Part shown: piece after piece, positions 46,568 through 58,197 of the stretch
Numbering within the stretch: the stretch's first letter is position 1
Layout: every line of letters begins with the position of its first letter
Source: Cryptomeria japonica
Lineage: Eukaryota > Streptophyta > Pinopsida > Cupressales > Cupressaceae
DNA length: 64,000 nucleotides
Assembly (NCBI RefSeq): GCF_030272615.1
Contig: NC_081414.1
Location: 333,545,427 to 333,609,426, forward strand
Reading direction: 5' to 3'
Program-made: the position numbers and the translations under genes
Notes under the pieces: model-generated
The model's database searches: none
What the model was told of the DNA's origin: nothing
The model's input: only the letters and a program-made list of their open reading frames with translations

Positions 46568-47384
46568 TGTTAGATGTAATGACATGAATTAGTGTCTAAC
46601 CGGTTATCAGAATATTTGAACTTATTTATAACATTGCAACCCAAATTAATGTACAGATAAACAAGTAATAATGCAGCAAAGAGAAATAACGGAGACAGCA
46701 TAAATGCACACCATAACACAAGATATTTTGGTGAGGAAACCCACTAATGGAAAAAACTCACTGGGATTTGTGACCCACAATATTTACTCACTGGCCAATA
46801 TGAATAAATATTACTTACAATAGGGGCCTGCACATGCAGAAAGGCCAATAGCCTAGAGTACACTACTCAATGAAAGAGTCTCACTAACTACAAAATGGAT
46901 AATTAAATCTAAGACAATGTACTGCTCAAAATAGCATCTGCAATGCTTGATTCAGTACTGATTTAAGCTCTGTCAGAAACCATAATCAAAAACCTACTGG
47001 TGAATGATATTCACTCACATAACCTATCAACCTTATTACAAAATCTTTTCGCTATCTTCTATACCATACCATTCTATGCTATATCAAAAATGACCTATAA
47101 GATCTCATACATATATGAGTCTTTATAATACGTCATGTCGACTTACAAATAATTAATTACATTTACAATACAATTCACATAAATAAAACTTTGTCTTATG
47201 TCGGCTTGGATGTCGGTATACTTTGTTGCCAGTGTAAACTAGATGTCGATGAATGAACTTTGTTGTGCCTGTCGGTTTCAGTAAATGACGTTTGTGTTGC
47301 CAGTAAACCTGTAGAATCCTATTACCAGTTGGTTGCCATCAATGACAACATCAACCATTCTCATGTGAGTGTAGAATTCCAACA
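46568..47384 (-). repeat. 3' LTR of element I (about 817 bp)
   Basis: The right end (TTCCAACA, 47384) meets the PPT complement TCTCCCCTTTT. On the minus strand it starts TGTTGGAATTCTACACTC. The left end is placed at TGTTAGATG by likeness to J, though the usual G-run block near that end is missing. A 10-bp inverted repeat (TGATGGCAAC at 47402-47411 against GTTGCCATCA at 47332-47341) spans the junction. Confidence 0.7.
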
Positions 47385-47760
47385 ATCTCCCCTTTTGGCA
47401 GTGATGGCAACACTCATGAAAAAAATCCAAAAACTGTTGTCCAAAAATGAAGTCCAAAACTGATCCTCAAAAAAGAGTGTGCTCCTCCTAAGCAAGTGAT
47501 TTCTTCTATGCATTTTTCTCCATACTACTCCCCCTTTGGAATCAATGACAAAGGATGTCAAAAAGAGTCAATACAAAATCCTACCTCATAACTTGTAAGC
47601 GATTGTTTACAATTTGAAAGATATTTGCCAATATTAGATTTAGGCTCTCCATGAATTTATTACTGTCAGAGGTAATGGTTTCGGTCTGCTGGATCATGCT
47701 AGTCAGATAATGCATATGTTTCTCCAATGATCATTATCTTTGAATTACTGCTTTGTATAG
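47385..47760 (-). promoter_or_regulatory. PPT and 3' untranslated region of element I
   Basis: The minus strand reads AAAAGGGGAGAT beside the LTR (47385-47396) and a second PPT-like AAAGGGGGAG at about 47529-47538. The rest shows weak coding decay. Confidence 0.65.
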
Positions 47761-50560
47761 CTAAACCCACTGAGTTATAAGATTGTCCAATCTTGGACCA
47801 AGTTTGTTTTTTAGCTCCCAGGCCTTCAACATTATCCTTGATTTTTCTTGGTCTAGTTTCTCTATCTTTTCCTCAAAAACTGCCATCTCTTGATCAAAAA
47901 CTAAGGTAAGTTCCAAATAACCTATCATATTATCTGCTATATCATCGATCTCCTTTTGTGTTTTCTTAATCTCCTCATCAATGTCTTCAGTCAAGTGGTG
48001 AGGCTTGCAAGCTTCCTTATATAATTCTTTGTTTCCAAAGTTGTTGAATTGAGTACCGGTAATAAGGAATCAATATGCTTAGTACAGTCCTTGATAGTCT
48101 TTTCAAAGAATTCACCTTTTTCTTTATTCACCTTTTCCTTAATGGTTTCTTCATTAATCTTATCTATAGTTAGAACATTTGAAGAAATAAATTTGGACAA
48201 TGCATCCAATTTACGCAAAGAACCATCAATATGATCTACCTTACATGTCGACGCAATCATTTTCAAAATATACAATGTATCATCAATAGCCTTGTATGCT
48301 AAGGCGTTGCATTCTGTGATCCTCTTAATTGAATCCAAAAGAACATATATTACATTTGTAGGTCTGAAATTTGTAGTGGATGTGCTCAGTTCTGCTATAA
48401 CTTTCTTTTCCATAGATACTTGACCAATTACCTTAACAATTTCTTCCTTGTTTTCATAATTTATTTTATCTTTATTTACAGTTGTTGTCGGTTTCTCACT
48501 CTGTGTTATTACCTCTGCTTCTACTGGTTTCTCAGTCTGTGTAAGTACCTCTGCATCTGTCAGTTTCTTAGTCCTCAGTTTCTTTGCTTCCGTCGGTATT
48601 TCAATGTTCTTAGAGTTAGTAGTGTTAACCGGTGACTCATAGATTTCAACATTCGTAGCATCAACTGTCTTAACCTTTGCAGTCTCTTTATCCATAACAA
48701 TATTAACATCCTGTGTATCTACATTCATAGTAAAGGTAATTTTAGAATCCCGATTAGTATCATGATGTGTTATTTCTTCAACCTCCTTGTCCGGTTGACT
48801 GCCTGTATGTACCGGTATCTCTAAAGTTATTGGCAGAGTATCCTGTGCTAGTGGAGGAAGGTTATCTATGACCTTTATAACAGGTATACTACCAATTTTA
48901 CCTTTACCTTTGTCCTTTTGATATATCTTTCTAAAAGTCTCATCCAATTTATGTCTACTCCTTTCATCTTTCTTTTCTTTTTCAATAAAAATTATGTCTC
49001 ATTTGTCTGCAATTTCATCTACTATCTCTTTCACTCTCCCAGCCAATAGGCTAACCTTCCGGTGACCACTCATAAAAATTGTCTGGTTGGCTTCAACAAT
49101 TACTTCATCAATTTCTTCTCTGGAATTTACAGGGTGAACAACCAACAATGCCTCAACCTTTAACTTTTTATCTAGTTCCATTATTGACATTCTTTTTGTT
49201 TCTAATCTTATGTACAAGTTGTTAGGCATATCATCTATAACCTCAATCAAAACTTTCTTGAAGATATCAAGATACAAAATAATACTAGCCTCTATAGTCT
49301 CCCTGTCTGAATCCTTGAATGAATGATAAATTTTTTTTACATTGCAAAGATTACCATCTTGAGTAATTTCATTTACCAGTTCCTCTGGTGTAAGGGTATC
49401 TGGTGCCTTACGTTGTTGTTTCTTCTTTGGAGTTATCTTTTTCTTAGGCTCCCTTATAGCCCATTGCTTCTTCCTTAATGTCCTTGCCTTTTTAGGAGAA
49501 GGAGAAGGTATCGGTGAAGGTTTCCTCTTCTTCCTTTCAACTCTCTTGAACTCAGCTGCCTTACCATTGTCTATATCCAAAGAAGTAACAGTCGGTGAAA
49601 CATGAGCTACCGGTTCCAGTCCTTCTAGTTCACTAGTAGAAATACCACTTAAGTTCATCACATTTTCTTTAACCTCGTTAACCATTTTGGATGCACTTTT
49701 GATGAATTTTTATCTTCTTTTTCTCTTCTTTTGCATCAAAACAGTACTCTCAATGGTCTTAGCACTTCCAAAGATTTCTTCAAATGGTTTCTTAGGTGAA
49801 TCAAGAAGTGTTTTGGCATATGATTCAAGAATATTCAGATCAACTTCATAACCCATTTTTGTTATCCAAATAGTTCTAGGAGTAACAACTTCCATCCATG
49901 TTTCATCTCGTTTGATTACAAAACATATTTTCTTGTCATACTTATCCACAATGCTCTGATGTATCCTTTCTCTATCCTTCATTTTGGTTTGAAGTTTTTG
50001 AAGTAGTCTTTTACCATGTCATCACTGTTAGCACCTATGCTAGTAATAGCTTCCATGATTTGTCTACCTACTGGGATGTCATATGCAAAGTCCTTGTGAC
50101 CAATGTCAGGTATCTCCTTTGTGAAGTAAAGCATTAAACATGCGATTAGATTCCCAAAATGGAATGTTCCCTTCTTATCACCCTTAATCTTCTTCAAGTT
50201 ATAAAGCAGTTCATCCTTAAGCCACTCACAGATGTCAATTTTAGCATTTTTCTTAACCATTTCATATGAACTATGAATACACAAGCTAGAAACAAAATTT
50301 AACCTATATGCATGTGTAACTCTGTATCCAAATATCATGCTTACATATTTCACATTTGCATCAGTGATATCATTAACCCTAAGAGATCTGTTGTCAAATG
50401 TAGCTCCGGTTAGATCCATAACACCCTTGTTTGGTATCTTCTTCTTTTTGCTAAGTCTAGTACCGGTTGAGGGTAAACTAGTAACTGCCTTGATTGCTTC
50501 CTTAGTAATTTTAAAAACAAAATCTAGCCACGGTTATTCATGATCTGTATAAATCATTAT
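47761..50560 (-). pseudogene. ORF2 of element I, most complete reading frames
   Basis: The same unknown family as ORF2 of C and F. Enters from the J junction with EYPWLDFVFKITKEAIKAV (about 50545), then MDLTGATFDNRSLRVNDIT, KIDICEWLKDELLYNLKKI, FHFGNLIACLMLYFTKEI, a frameshift at 49982, MKDRERIHQSIVDKYD and TIWITKMGYEVDLN. A basic stretch (about 49400-49560: KRKPSPIPSPSPKKARTLRK) looks like a nuclear or RNA-binding segment. A Thr/Glu/Val-rich acidic region follows with a repeated (L/V)TQ(T/S)EKP motif near 48500-48560, then a helical tail to 47761. A stop region separates 48947 from 48999, and there is a shift near 47992. Long stretches (228 and 318 codons) are open. Function unknown. Confidence 0.75.
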
Positions 50561-50615
50561 GTGATAACAAAGGCATACTGAAAAGAATAATTTAAGAGTG
50601 TCACCAACAAAGGGT

Positions 50616-51536
50616 TGTTGGAATCGAAGAACACTAAGAGGGGGGTAGGTGAATCAGCGTTCTACCAGAATGATCCATTTTAACCTTATTAAAACATGCA
50701 TTCACCAACCAGTATACCGATACATATAAGATTTAAAGAAGTAAAGCAATCGATAAGCCAATCACACAAATGAATACCATAATACAGAGAATTATATGAG
50801 GAAAACCTCAAAGAGGAAAAACCACAATGGGATTTGTGATCCACAATATCAATCCATTGGCCATTTAAAAAGATATTACAAAATATTGGGGCTTGAACTT
50901 GCAGGAAGGCTTATATCCTAGAGCACACTGCTCATCACAAAAGGAGTCTCATTGACTATATACAAATCTAGACTACAATCCGGAAAAATGATTGAACTGC
51001 AATGATAGCATCTTCTATGCATGAATACAGTTCTGGTTAAGCTTTGTCTATTTTGGTCTGAAACCCTAAACCCTTATCGAAATACCCTCTTACATAATCA
51101 ACATCCCTTGCATTACAAATATATATCTCTCTCTCACTCACATGACATTTCTTCTCATATCTCAAATGATCTAATCAATTGACCTATATACCCTTACAAT
51201 ATTTCATGCCTTATGTCGTCTTACATAGATAATTACAAAAATGAATATACAAGTCGACTCAATAACATAAATATATGAATATCAAAATCAATTGTCAATG
51301 TCGGATCTCTCAAATGATGCAAGCCTCCAATATCGGTATCCTGAATGTAAATCACGTCGGCCTGCAATGTCGGTAACCAAAGAATTCCTCCCAACTGGTG
51401 AAGATACTTGTCGGTGTCGATGTCGATGCCAGTGAAGTGTCTGTCGGTACACTACTAAACCAAAATATGAAGCCGGAACAAGTTTCCATCAATGACAACA
51501 TATTGAAACCAATCAAATGAGTGTCAATTGCAAACA
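50616..51536 (-). repeat. 3' LTR of element J (921 bp)
   Basis: Plus ends are TGTTGGAATCGAAG and TTGCAAACA. The PPT complement TCTCCCCCTT follows at 51538. It has ACTAAGAGGGGGG and GGTGAATCAG near the left end. It resembles the F LTR. It lies directly against the N-terminal part of I ORF2, with flank AGGGT, so J inserted into I. Confidence 0.85.
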
Positions 51537-51677
51537 ATCTCCCCCTTATATTTTTCACCTGTACCTCCCCCTTTGACATCAATGCCAAAAAATACCAAAA
51601 ACTGGGATGAAGAATGAAAAGGCTGTACAAAGAATATGTCCCAAAATATCTTACTGGAGCTAAATATACTTGAAAAT

Positions 51678-52709
51678 TTATGAATACACTTTCTCTAAAA
51701 GCTCTAGATAGGTATCCCAACCAAATTTGAATGTCCCATAAATAGATATAATTCCATTAAGCATATGGGCATGTGACTCTTTCTCATTAAGCTCTTCTGG
51801 TGTGGGCCTACCAACCAAATCTATGCATTCTTTCTTATGTACACTCAAAGAGTCCAACTGGGGACTCGCCAATCCTCTAAGACCTCTAGCTCTCCTAATG
51901 ATTTTATCTTTTTCCCTTTTGAGAGCTAAAACTTGGGCTTCCAAAACCAAAATATGACCATCAATAGATGTAGTCAAAGAATTTGTGCCATCAAAAGAAT
52001 TGACTATTCCTACAATCTTCTCTTGAATATCCTTAATCCCTTTATCTCTCTCTATTGTAAGTAAACCTGTGTTGCAGCATACTCTGTAAATATTAGTACA
52101 TTGCCTCAAAGCATTATCAATCAACTTTAGCTTATCATTAATCTCCTTCTTTTTTGACTCAATCATCTGATAAAATGTAGCTCTCTTAGCCAATCTAATT
52201 CTCTTCAGTTCCTGTCCGATTGATATCTGTTGTAAAGATTGAAAGTCCTTTGAAATGTGCTTTGTGATTATCTTAAGCTTTTTGGATGGGCTTTCTCCTT
52301 TCTCAAATTTGCACTCTAGGACAAGTCTATGCAAAACTAGGATTTATTAATCAATAAGTCTTTTGTCTATATCTATCCTCCCTTCATCATCTTTTGTGCA
52401 ACCATCATCATGAGTTTAGTAGAAATCATCTTTGTTATGCTTTTCTACTCTACCTATGAGGTGTCAATTGACAACAATGATGCACTCACTACCGGTTCTC
52501 AACCGGATTCATCTCCCTTCTCTTCTGATGGTTTGTTAAATTTTATAGCTTCCTCTCTTTCATCAGTGGCTTTGCCACTTGGTGCAGTATTAGTAACTAT
52601 CGGTTCCCCCTTATGAATTGTGACCTCAACCTATACATTCTGATTCAGAGGACTATTTTCCTTAACATTTGTAACCTATACACTCTTTGAATCTACCGGT
52701 ATATCTACA
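51678..52709 (-). pseudogene. ORF2 of element J, C-terminal part
   Basis: A frame with stops in 52709-52335 (acidic, Ser/Thr/Pro-rich: EGKITNTAPSG-like) becomes open from 52334 to 51678 for 218 codons. It is Lys/Glu/Leu-rich and helical (SPSKKLKIITKHISKDFQSL; LEAQVLALKREKDKIIRRAR). Position next to PPT and LTR and composition match the tails of ORF2 in C and I; direct sequence identity is weak. A second PPT-like run is at about 51565-51574. It is cut at 52710 by element K. Confidence 0.6.
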
Positions 52710-53174
52710 TGATGATATGATGAATCAATAAGGATCTCGACAACTACTAAGAGGGGGGGTGAATCAATAGATGGAAAAAAAACTTAAACTTTCACCAAAC
52801 TCAAACCCAAATCATAAATCAATCATTGAACTAACTGGTTCAACACTGAGTAATAAACTACAACTGCACTGTCAAGTTTACCGGCTGAATGGAATAACAA
52901 AATAACAGTGTAACAGATTTGAAACTCTCAAACAATTTAGCCAAAACATCAAATCAATTTACTAAAATTAGTGATTTAGCACTTTTCATATCACTTCCAA
53001 TCATCTTAACACATCTAAGTGGCTTTACCAGTTAAATAAATTAACCATATCAAAACATAACTACAAAAACCATTCACCACTTAACACAATGATTTTTGAC
53101 GTGGAAACCCAAATGGGAAAAACTGCAGCGAGGATGAATACCCACAAGTATTCTGAACTCTTCTGAAGTTTGCC
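52710..53174 (-). repeat. Element K: truncated 3' LTR (B family)
   Basis: It begins TGATGATATGATGAATC, like the right-hand LTR at 54122 and the left ends of the B LTRs. It carries ACTAAGAGGGGGGG near 52745. After about 465 bp (GAAGTTTGCCC) it changes without any LTR end into the gag of K, so the rest of this LTR and all of pol were deleted. Confidence 0.8.
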
Positions 53175-54051
53175 CACCCTTATACTTCTCCTATTTATGC
53201 TCATTGTCTGCATTTTAACAGTTAGCTGCAATATGTCCAATCTAGTTACATGCAAAACACTTGAAAGGTAATTTACCTTTGTACTTACCAATACCTCTAG
53301 GTAACCGCTTGGCCAACAATGCTTCATGCTCAATCAGACTGTCTTCATCATCAACTTCTTTGTTGGATCTAGACTCATGACTGTGACTAGCTTCTTTGCT
53401 TTTCCTTACCGGTGGGTTAGAAACTGAAGCTCTAAATGCAGATTCTGATTTCTGAGCACTTCCATCATAACTATTTAATTCAAATGCAGTTAGTTTACCA
53501 ATTATGGAGTCAAGAGTTACCTTAATTTTATCAATAGACTTTAGTTCCTGAATGCCTGCAACTCGGATAACATAGACCAGTAGAAGGGTTCTCAATGCCT
53601 TGCTAACCACTGTGGTATCCTCCACTTTACCACCAGCACTTTTGATCTCACCGACTATCTCCTTGATCCTCTGACCATACTGTTGAATATTATCACCTTC
53701 CACCATCCACATGTCATCAAATTTACCTATTAGATTCTCTTCCTTAGCAATCTTCACATGCTTATTATCGCTATAGATATCCTCAAGTTTCTTCCATACA
53801 TCATAAGAAGTCTCCAAACCATGGACATCAACATACTTTGAATCAAACAAGGAACTGATAATGACCTCTAATGCTTGATTATTCTCCTATTGCTCCTTCT
53901 TTTGATCATCTGACAGAATCCCACTAGGGGAGGTATATTTGGTAACAACATGTTCCCAATATTAACTTCCTCAGCTTTTGATATAGATCTTCATCCTATC
54001 ACTCCATATTCTATAGTTTTCCCTATTGAACTTTGGACCTTTCTTAATCAT
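53175..54051 (-). pseudogene. Element K gag (UBN2-type)
   Basis: ATG at 54051 (MIKKGPKFNRENYRIWSDRM). After early stops it is open for about 200 codons (53850-53242): YVDVHGLETSYDVWKKLEDI, YGQRIKEIVGEIKSAGGKV, VTLDSIIGKLTAFELNSYDG and a Ser/Glu/Asp-rich linker. The knuckle reads CFACN-stop-IGHIAANC: all four metal ligands are present, with a stop between. It is truncated after the knuckle by fusion to LTR sequence at 53174. Confidence 0.85.
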
Positions 54052-54107
54052 GTTCATCTAGATCTTTACCTCAAGTTGTTAGGCTTAGACACTAGAGGAC
54101 CTGAAAT

Positions 54108-54119
54108 GCTCTAATACCA
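54108..54119 (-). promoter_or_regulatory. Primer binding site of K
   Basis: The minus strand reads TGGTATTAGAGC, one change from the initiator tRNA-Met PBS, two bases from the LTR at 54122. Confidence 0.85.
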
Positions 54120-54121
54120 AT

Positions 54122-55348
54122 TGATGATATGATGAATCAATAAGGATCTAGACAACCACTGAGAGGGGGGATGAATCAGTAGATGGAAAACAAACTTAAA
54201 CTTTCACCAAACTCAAACCCAACTCATAAATCAATCACTGAACTAACGGGTTCAACATTGAGTAATAAACTACAACTACACTGTCAAGTTTATTGGTTGA
54301 CTAGCATATCAAACTTACATTGTAACAGATCTAAAAATTAAACTATTTAACCAAAACATCAAATCACATTACTAACATTAGTAATATCACTTTTCACATC
54401 ACTTTTGGTCATATTAACACATCGAAGTAGCTTTACCAGTTAAACAAATTAACCATATCAAAACATGACCATAAAAACCATTCACCACTTGAGACAATGA
54501 TTTTTGACGTGGAAACCCAAATGGGAAAAACCATGGTGGGGATGAATACCCACAACTTTTCTGAACTCTTTTGAAGATCACCCTGTTAGGAGCCAAGCCT
54601 TGTTAGAAGATTTTAAAAAATGTCCTATTAGTAACAGATCCAGCTAAGGACCATCCGGTTAAGGGATTGACTACAATACCCTATTAAAGGCAATACCCTG
54701 TTAAGAGTAACCTCGATAGAGGATTTCAAACCTAATACAATGGATCACCTAGTTAGAGGATTTAGAAAACACTAAGCCTGTTAAAGCTTACCTAGTTAAG
54801 GGATTTAATTATTGTAATTGTTAGAAAACAACAAGGATTTTGCTGATCAAGTAATAGAAAAACTATGCTTGATCAAATCCTATTCATGCTACTATCTACC
54901 TTCAAAACATTTTGCAGATACTCCTTCTAGTTCAACAATCAATCACACTAACACTTAACCAAAATTGCCACTATTACAAAACAACTCATCAACCTTATAA
55001 GCAAAACAATAGATCAGTAACACATCACAAAATGTAAGATCTCATAGAGATTACAAACAAATCCATTCAAACATGACTATTGGATTACACAAAAATCATC
55101 AGCACATTGTTCAAGACAACCTCGATCGCTCCTTGATCACCGCTCATCGAATCATATAACTCATCACGCGGTATCCACTTCATGCAATGTACTCACTCAT
55201 TCCCAAGATAAACTAGTTATCTCTATGTGCCAAAAACCACTTTGAAACTCATCACGTGCATACGTGGCATAATCAAAAGGTAGGGGTTACTAGTTGATCT
55301 CTCTGCTAAAATAGTAATACCAATTTCTTTCACTGCTCAACCACCAGT
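54122..55348 (-). repeat. 5' LTR of K, interrupted by element L
   Basis: It matches the B LTR from TGATGATATG as far as CCACCAGT (equivalent to CTACCGGT in B, at about 8680 of that copy). It then stops exactly where the L LTR (TGTGGG) starts. The last 100 bp of the LTR should lie beyond L, outside the window. Confidence 0.85.
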
Positions 55349-56531
55349 TGTGGGTGTGTGAAAAGTGGAATAAGTATCTATAAGTTGTAAAACAAAACAC
55401 TTCAATTAAGTCATTAAATGTATGGTTAGATAGATATAAGCATGAATAATAAAACCATAACAAATCGACCAATTGCCTTCTAAAAGATGCGAGTATAGAC
55501 TTTCTCTTAGATTTGTATAAGCAATACCAGTGACTAGACTGCACCAAGGCGAAGGATTTAATCTATATGAGCATTATATTAAGCTAAATGGATGCAAGAT
55601 TATGCTAGATTGATGAATAGTAAGCTATATGAATTCAAGCAATCATAATTGAACTAAATATGCAAAAAGAAAAGCTAAGATGCAATAATCTCAAAAAAGC
55701 AAGCACAATATCTTCAATGACTCCAAAGCAAAAACTATATAATAATAATAAATCTCCAGGGTGTTTTGAATGAGAGATGAAGGCTGAATTTATAAAGAAT
55801 CACAAGAGAGACCAACGGTCAAGATCAATTAGCAATGAGCAGTTGAGATTATTCAAAAAAAAGCATAATTTTGGATAATTGAAATAATTGAGAGATCAGA
55901 TTCAGTTAGCCTTGAGATAGATACCAATTATAGTTTGATTGAAATACATTCAGATTATAAGTTGAGTTTGCATTGGAGACAAAATTCAATTAATTCCATG
56001 CACTTGAGATAAAAATAAGTAATTCCATGCATATTTCTTTGATTTATTCAAGAAAAAAGTCTTTTCAATGCAACTAAACTTCTTTTCTCAAAAGCTTTAT
56101 TTAATTGCTTTTTTGATTTCAAGTTCTCAATTTAGAAGAAGAAATAATATCTCAAGTTTGATTTCTCTTTCAATTCAATTCTTTTATTTTATTTTCAATT
56201 TAACTCTTGATTTGCATATTGATTCCTCTTTTATGATAAATTTAATTCCTTTTTTATGATTAAATGGCAAATTTATTAATGAACTAAATATGCTAGGATA
56301 TTTAATAAATTAAATAGGATAATTGATCAAAATGATTTTCTTGGAATGATTTGATTAATTAAATAAATATTTAATTAATATAGAATAATTCACTTGCCAT
56401 GTGATATTTAATGAGTGAAGAATTAATTAATTGTGTGCTCAAAGTTGATTTAATTGCTTTTGGTTAGGACCTTGGTGATGTTGTCGAGATTAGGGGTCCA
56501 TGGTTTAGGTGACCATTTTTAGGGTATTACA
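55349..56531 (-). repeat. 3' LTR of gypsy-like element L (1183 bp)
   Basis: On the minus strand it starts TGTAATACCCTAAAAATGG and ends CACACCCACA. A PPT abuts it at 56532. The CCAGT before 55349 would be its target repeat; the partner is outside the window. The LTR lacks the CCCCCC-CTCTCAGT block of the copia-type LTRs. Confidence 0.7.
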
Positions 56532-56544
56532 TTTGCCCCTCTTT
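56532..56544 (-). promoter_or_regulatory. Polypurine tract of element L
   Basis: The minus strand reads AAAGAGGGGCAAA immediately next to the LTR start TGTAATACCC. Confidence 0.75.
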
Positions 56545-56589
56545 GAATTAATGTGCGAGCAATGCGTTGGTTCAAAGAATAGATGTCTA

Positions 56590-57140
56590 GGAGATACTAG
56601 TTCTGAACTTGATTGATCACAAACCAGATGAAGAGCGAGGTGTTTAGCTTATTTTGAAGCAATGAAATCGAACAGAGTTGATTAAAGCGATACCAATCTC
56701 GAACTTGATTGAACTAGGACTGATGGAGAGCAAAGATACTGAACTTGAACTTGATTGATCAATAAGCGGATCTTACTGATCTAGAACTTGATTGAACTAG
56801 ACATAGTGAGCGAAGATAAAATCAAACTTGAACTTGATGGATCAAGACACGATGAGCAAAGATAAACTGTCCAACTTGATTTGATGCGATGAAACTAAAC
56901 ACCTGCTTAGATTGAGTGTGTGATCAAAGATACTCTTTAAAATTTTGATTGAGTTTAAATGAATAATCAACTTGATAAAAAGTGATGAAATTGATTAACG
57001 TTAAGAGACTCATTCAGAAGAAGGCAAATATCAGCCTGATTTAAAGCGATGAAACCGATTTGCCCCTAGCAATTGATTTGACTCAGATGATCGAGAAATA
57101 TCAACTTGATATAAAGCGATGAAGCTGAGATGCCCCTTAG
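56590..57140. repeat. Degenerate short repeats upstream of the L 3' LTR
   Basis: Recurring words are GAACTTGATTGA, AAAGCGATGAAxC(C/T)GA and TGCCCCT(T)AGCAA, spaced about 40-110 bp, over some 550 bp. No frame. It sits between the PPT and the PMD gene. Confidence 0.6.
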
Positions 57141-57574
57141 CAATAAGAATTTGTTTGATTTTCTTTAGTTGAAAAGATTTTTGCTCGAATTTTGATGAAG
57201 ATTTGAAAATTTTCTCGACTTTGAATATATGAGGTCATGAGGTCACAAGTATGCCCCCTCAAGAGTGAAATCGAAAGATAGAGAGGGTACATGATGTTTA
57301 TAGGAAATTGTTGGTGGTGATAATTATTTGGGCACAAAGATTTTGTCAAAGGAATATTTGAAGATTTAGCGATGATTGATGAGAAATTGAGCGCAAATTG
57401 AAGAAAAGAATGAGAATGTGATGAAAGCGCTAAGTGGTCATAGTTGTGTGAAATTGACTAGAAGAATGATCTCGGATTTCAATTTCAATCCCGAACTTGG
57501 AATCAAGACGGGAAAATTAGCTAAGGGTATAATTTTCATGTCCATCGGAGAAAGTTCAAAAATTAGGTTTTGGG

Positions 57575-58197
57575 CTATATAAGGGGTCCAAGTTTCATTT
57601 TCAATTCATTTTAACCTCTCCAAGTTTGAAATTTGAAAAGCCCTCTACAAAGAAAAATGGTCATTCCAATCTAGGAGCACCAATTCAAGTGCCAGAGACG
57701 TCATAATCAACCGCGGAACTACGATCCATCAATAAGAGACTAATCTTGTGCCTTTTTATCTCATCAAATTTGATTTTTTGTTGAATTTTTTGCTTTTTCA
57801 TGGCATTAAAAACCAGTCAGTGTAGTTTTGTCGTGCGAGATGATACTATGTCTCATACAACAAACTGCCTTTTATTGTTTTGTCATTTTTTCCCAATGGA
57901 TTTGTCATCTGGAACCTCCTCGTGTATCGTACGAGTGTTTTCTTGAAAGACAATTTTATCATGCAAGTGCATGTAGTTTATCGTATGGGAGTCTTTTGTC
58001 ATGCTACATGAATTCCTAACTCATACGAGTTTCTCCTTAGACTGTGAAATGTCGTATGGAAAATAGTGAGAATTTTTAAGTGTCCAAACATGAAAATTTG
58101 ATTTTGCAATTGACGTATTTGGATTTGCGTGATGTTTAATTTGTTGTGTAGCTTAATTTGGATAATTTTTTGATGCTCTATTGTTTGATTCTTGCAG
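57575..58197 (+). promoter_or_regulatory. TATA box, leader and putative intron of the PMD gene
   Basis: CTATATAAGG at 57575-57584 is a good plant TATA box on the plus strand. About 615 bp later a pyrimidine-rich TTCTTGCAG (58189-58197) makes a convincing 3' splice site just before the PMD frame. A donor was not fixed. The structure suggests a spliced, plus-strand transcript antisense to element L. Confidence 0.45.

Noticed and set aside
56068-56259. Plus-strand 63-codon frame in the L LTR
   Set aside because: It lies wholly inside an LTR, AT-driven, with no recognisable content.
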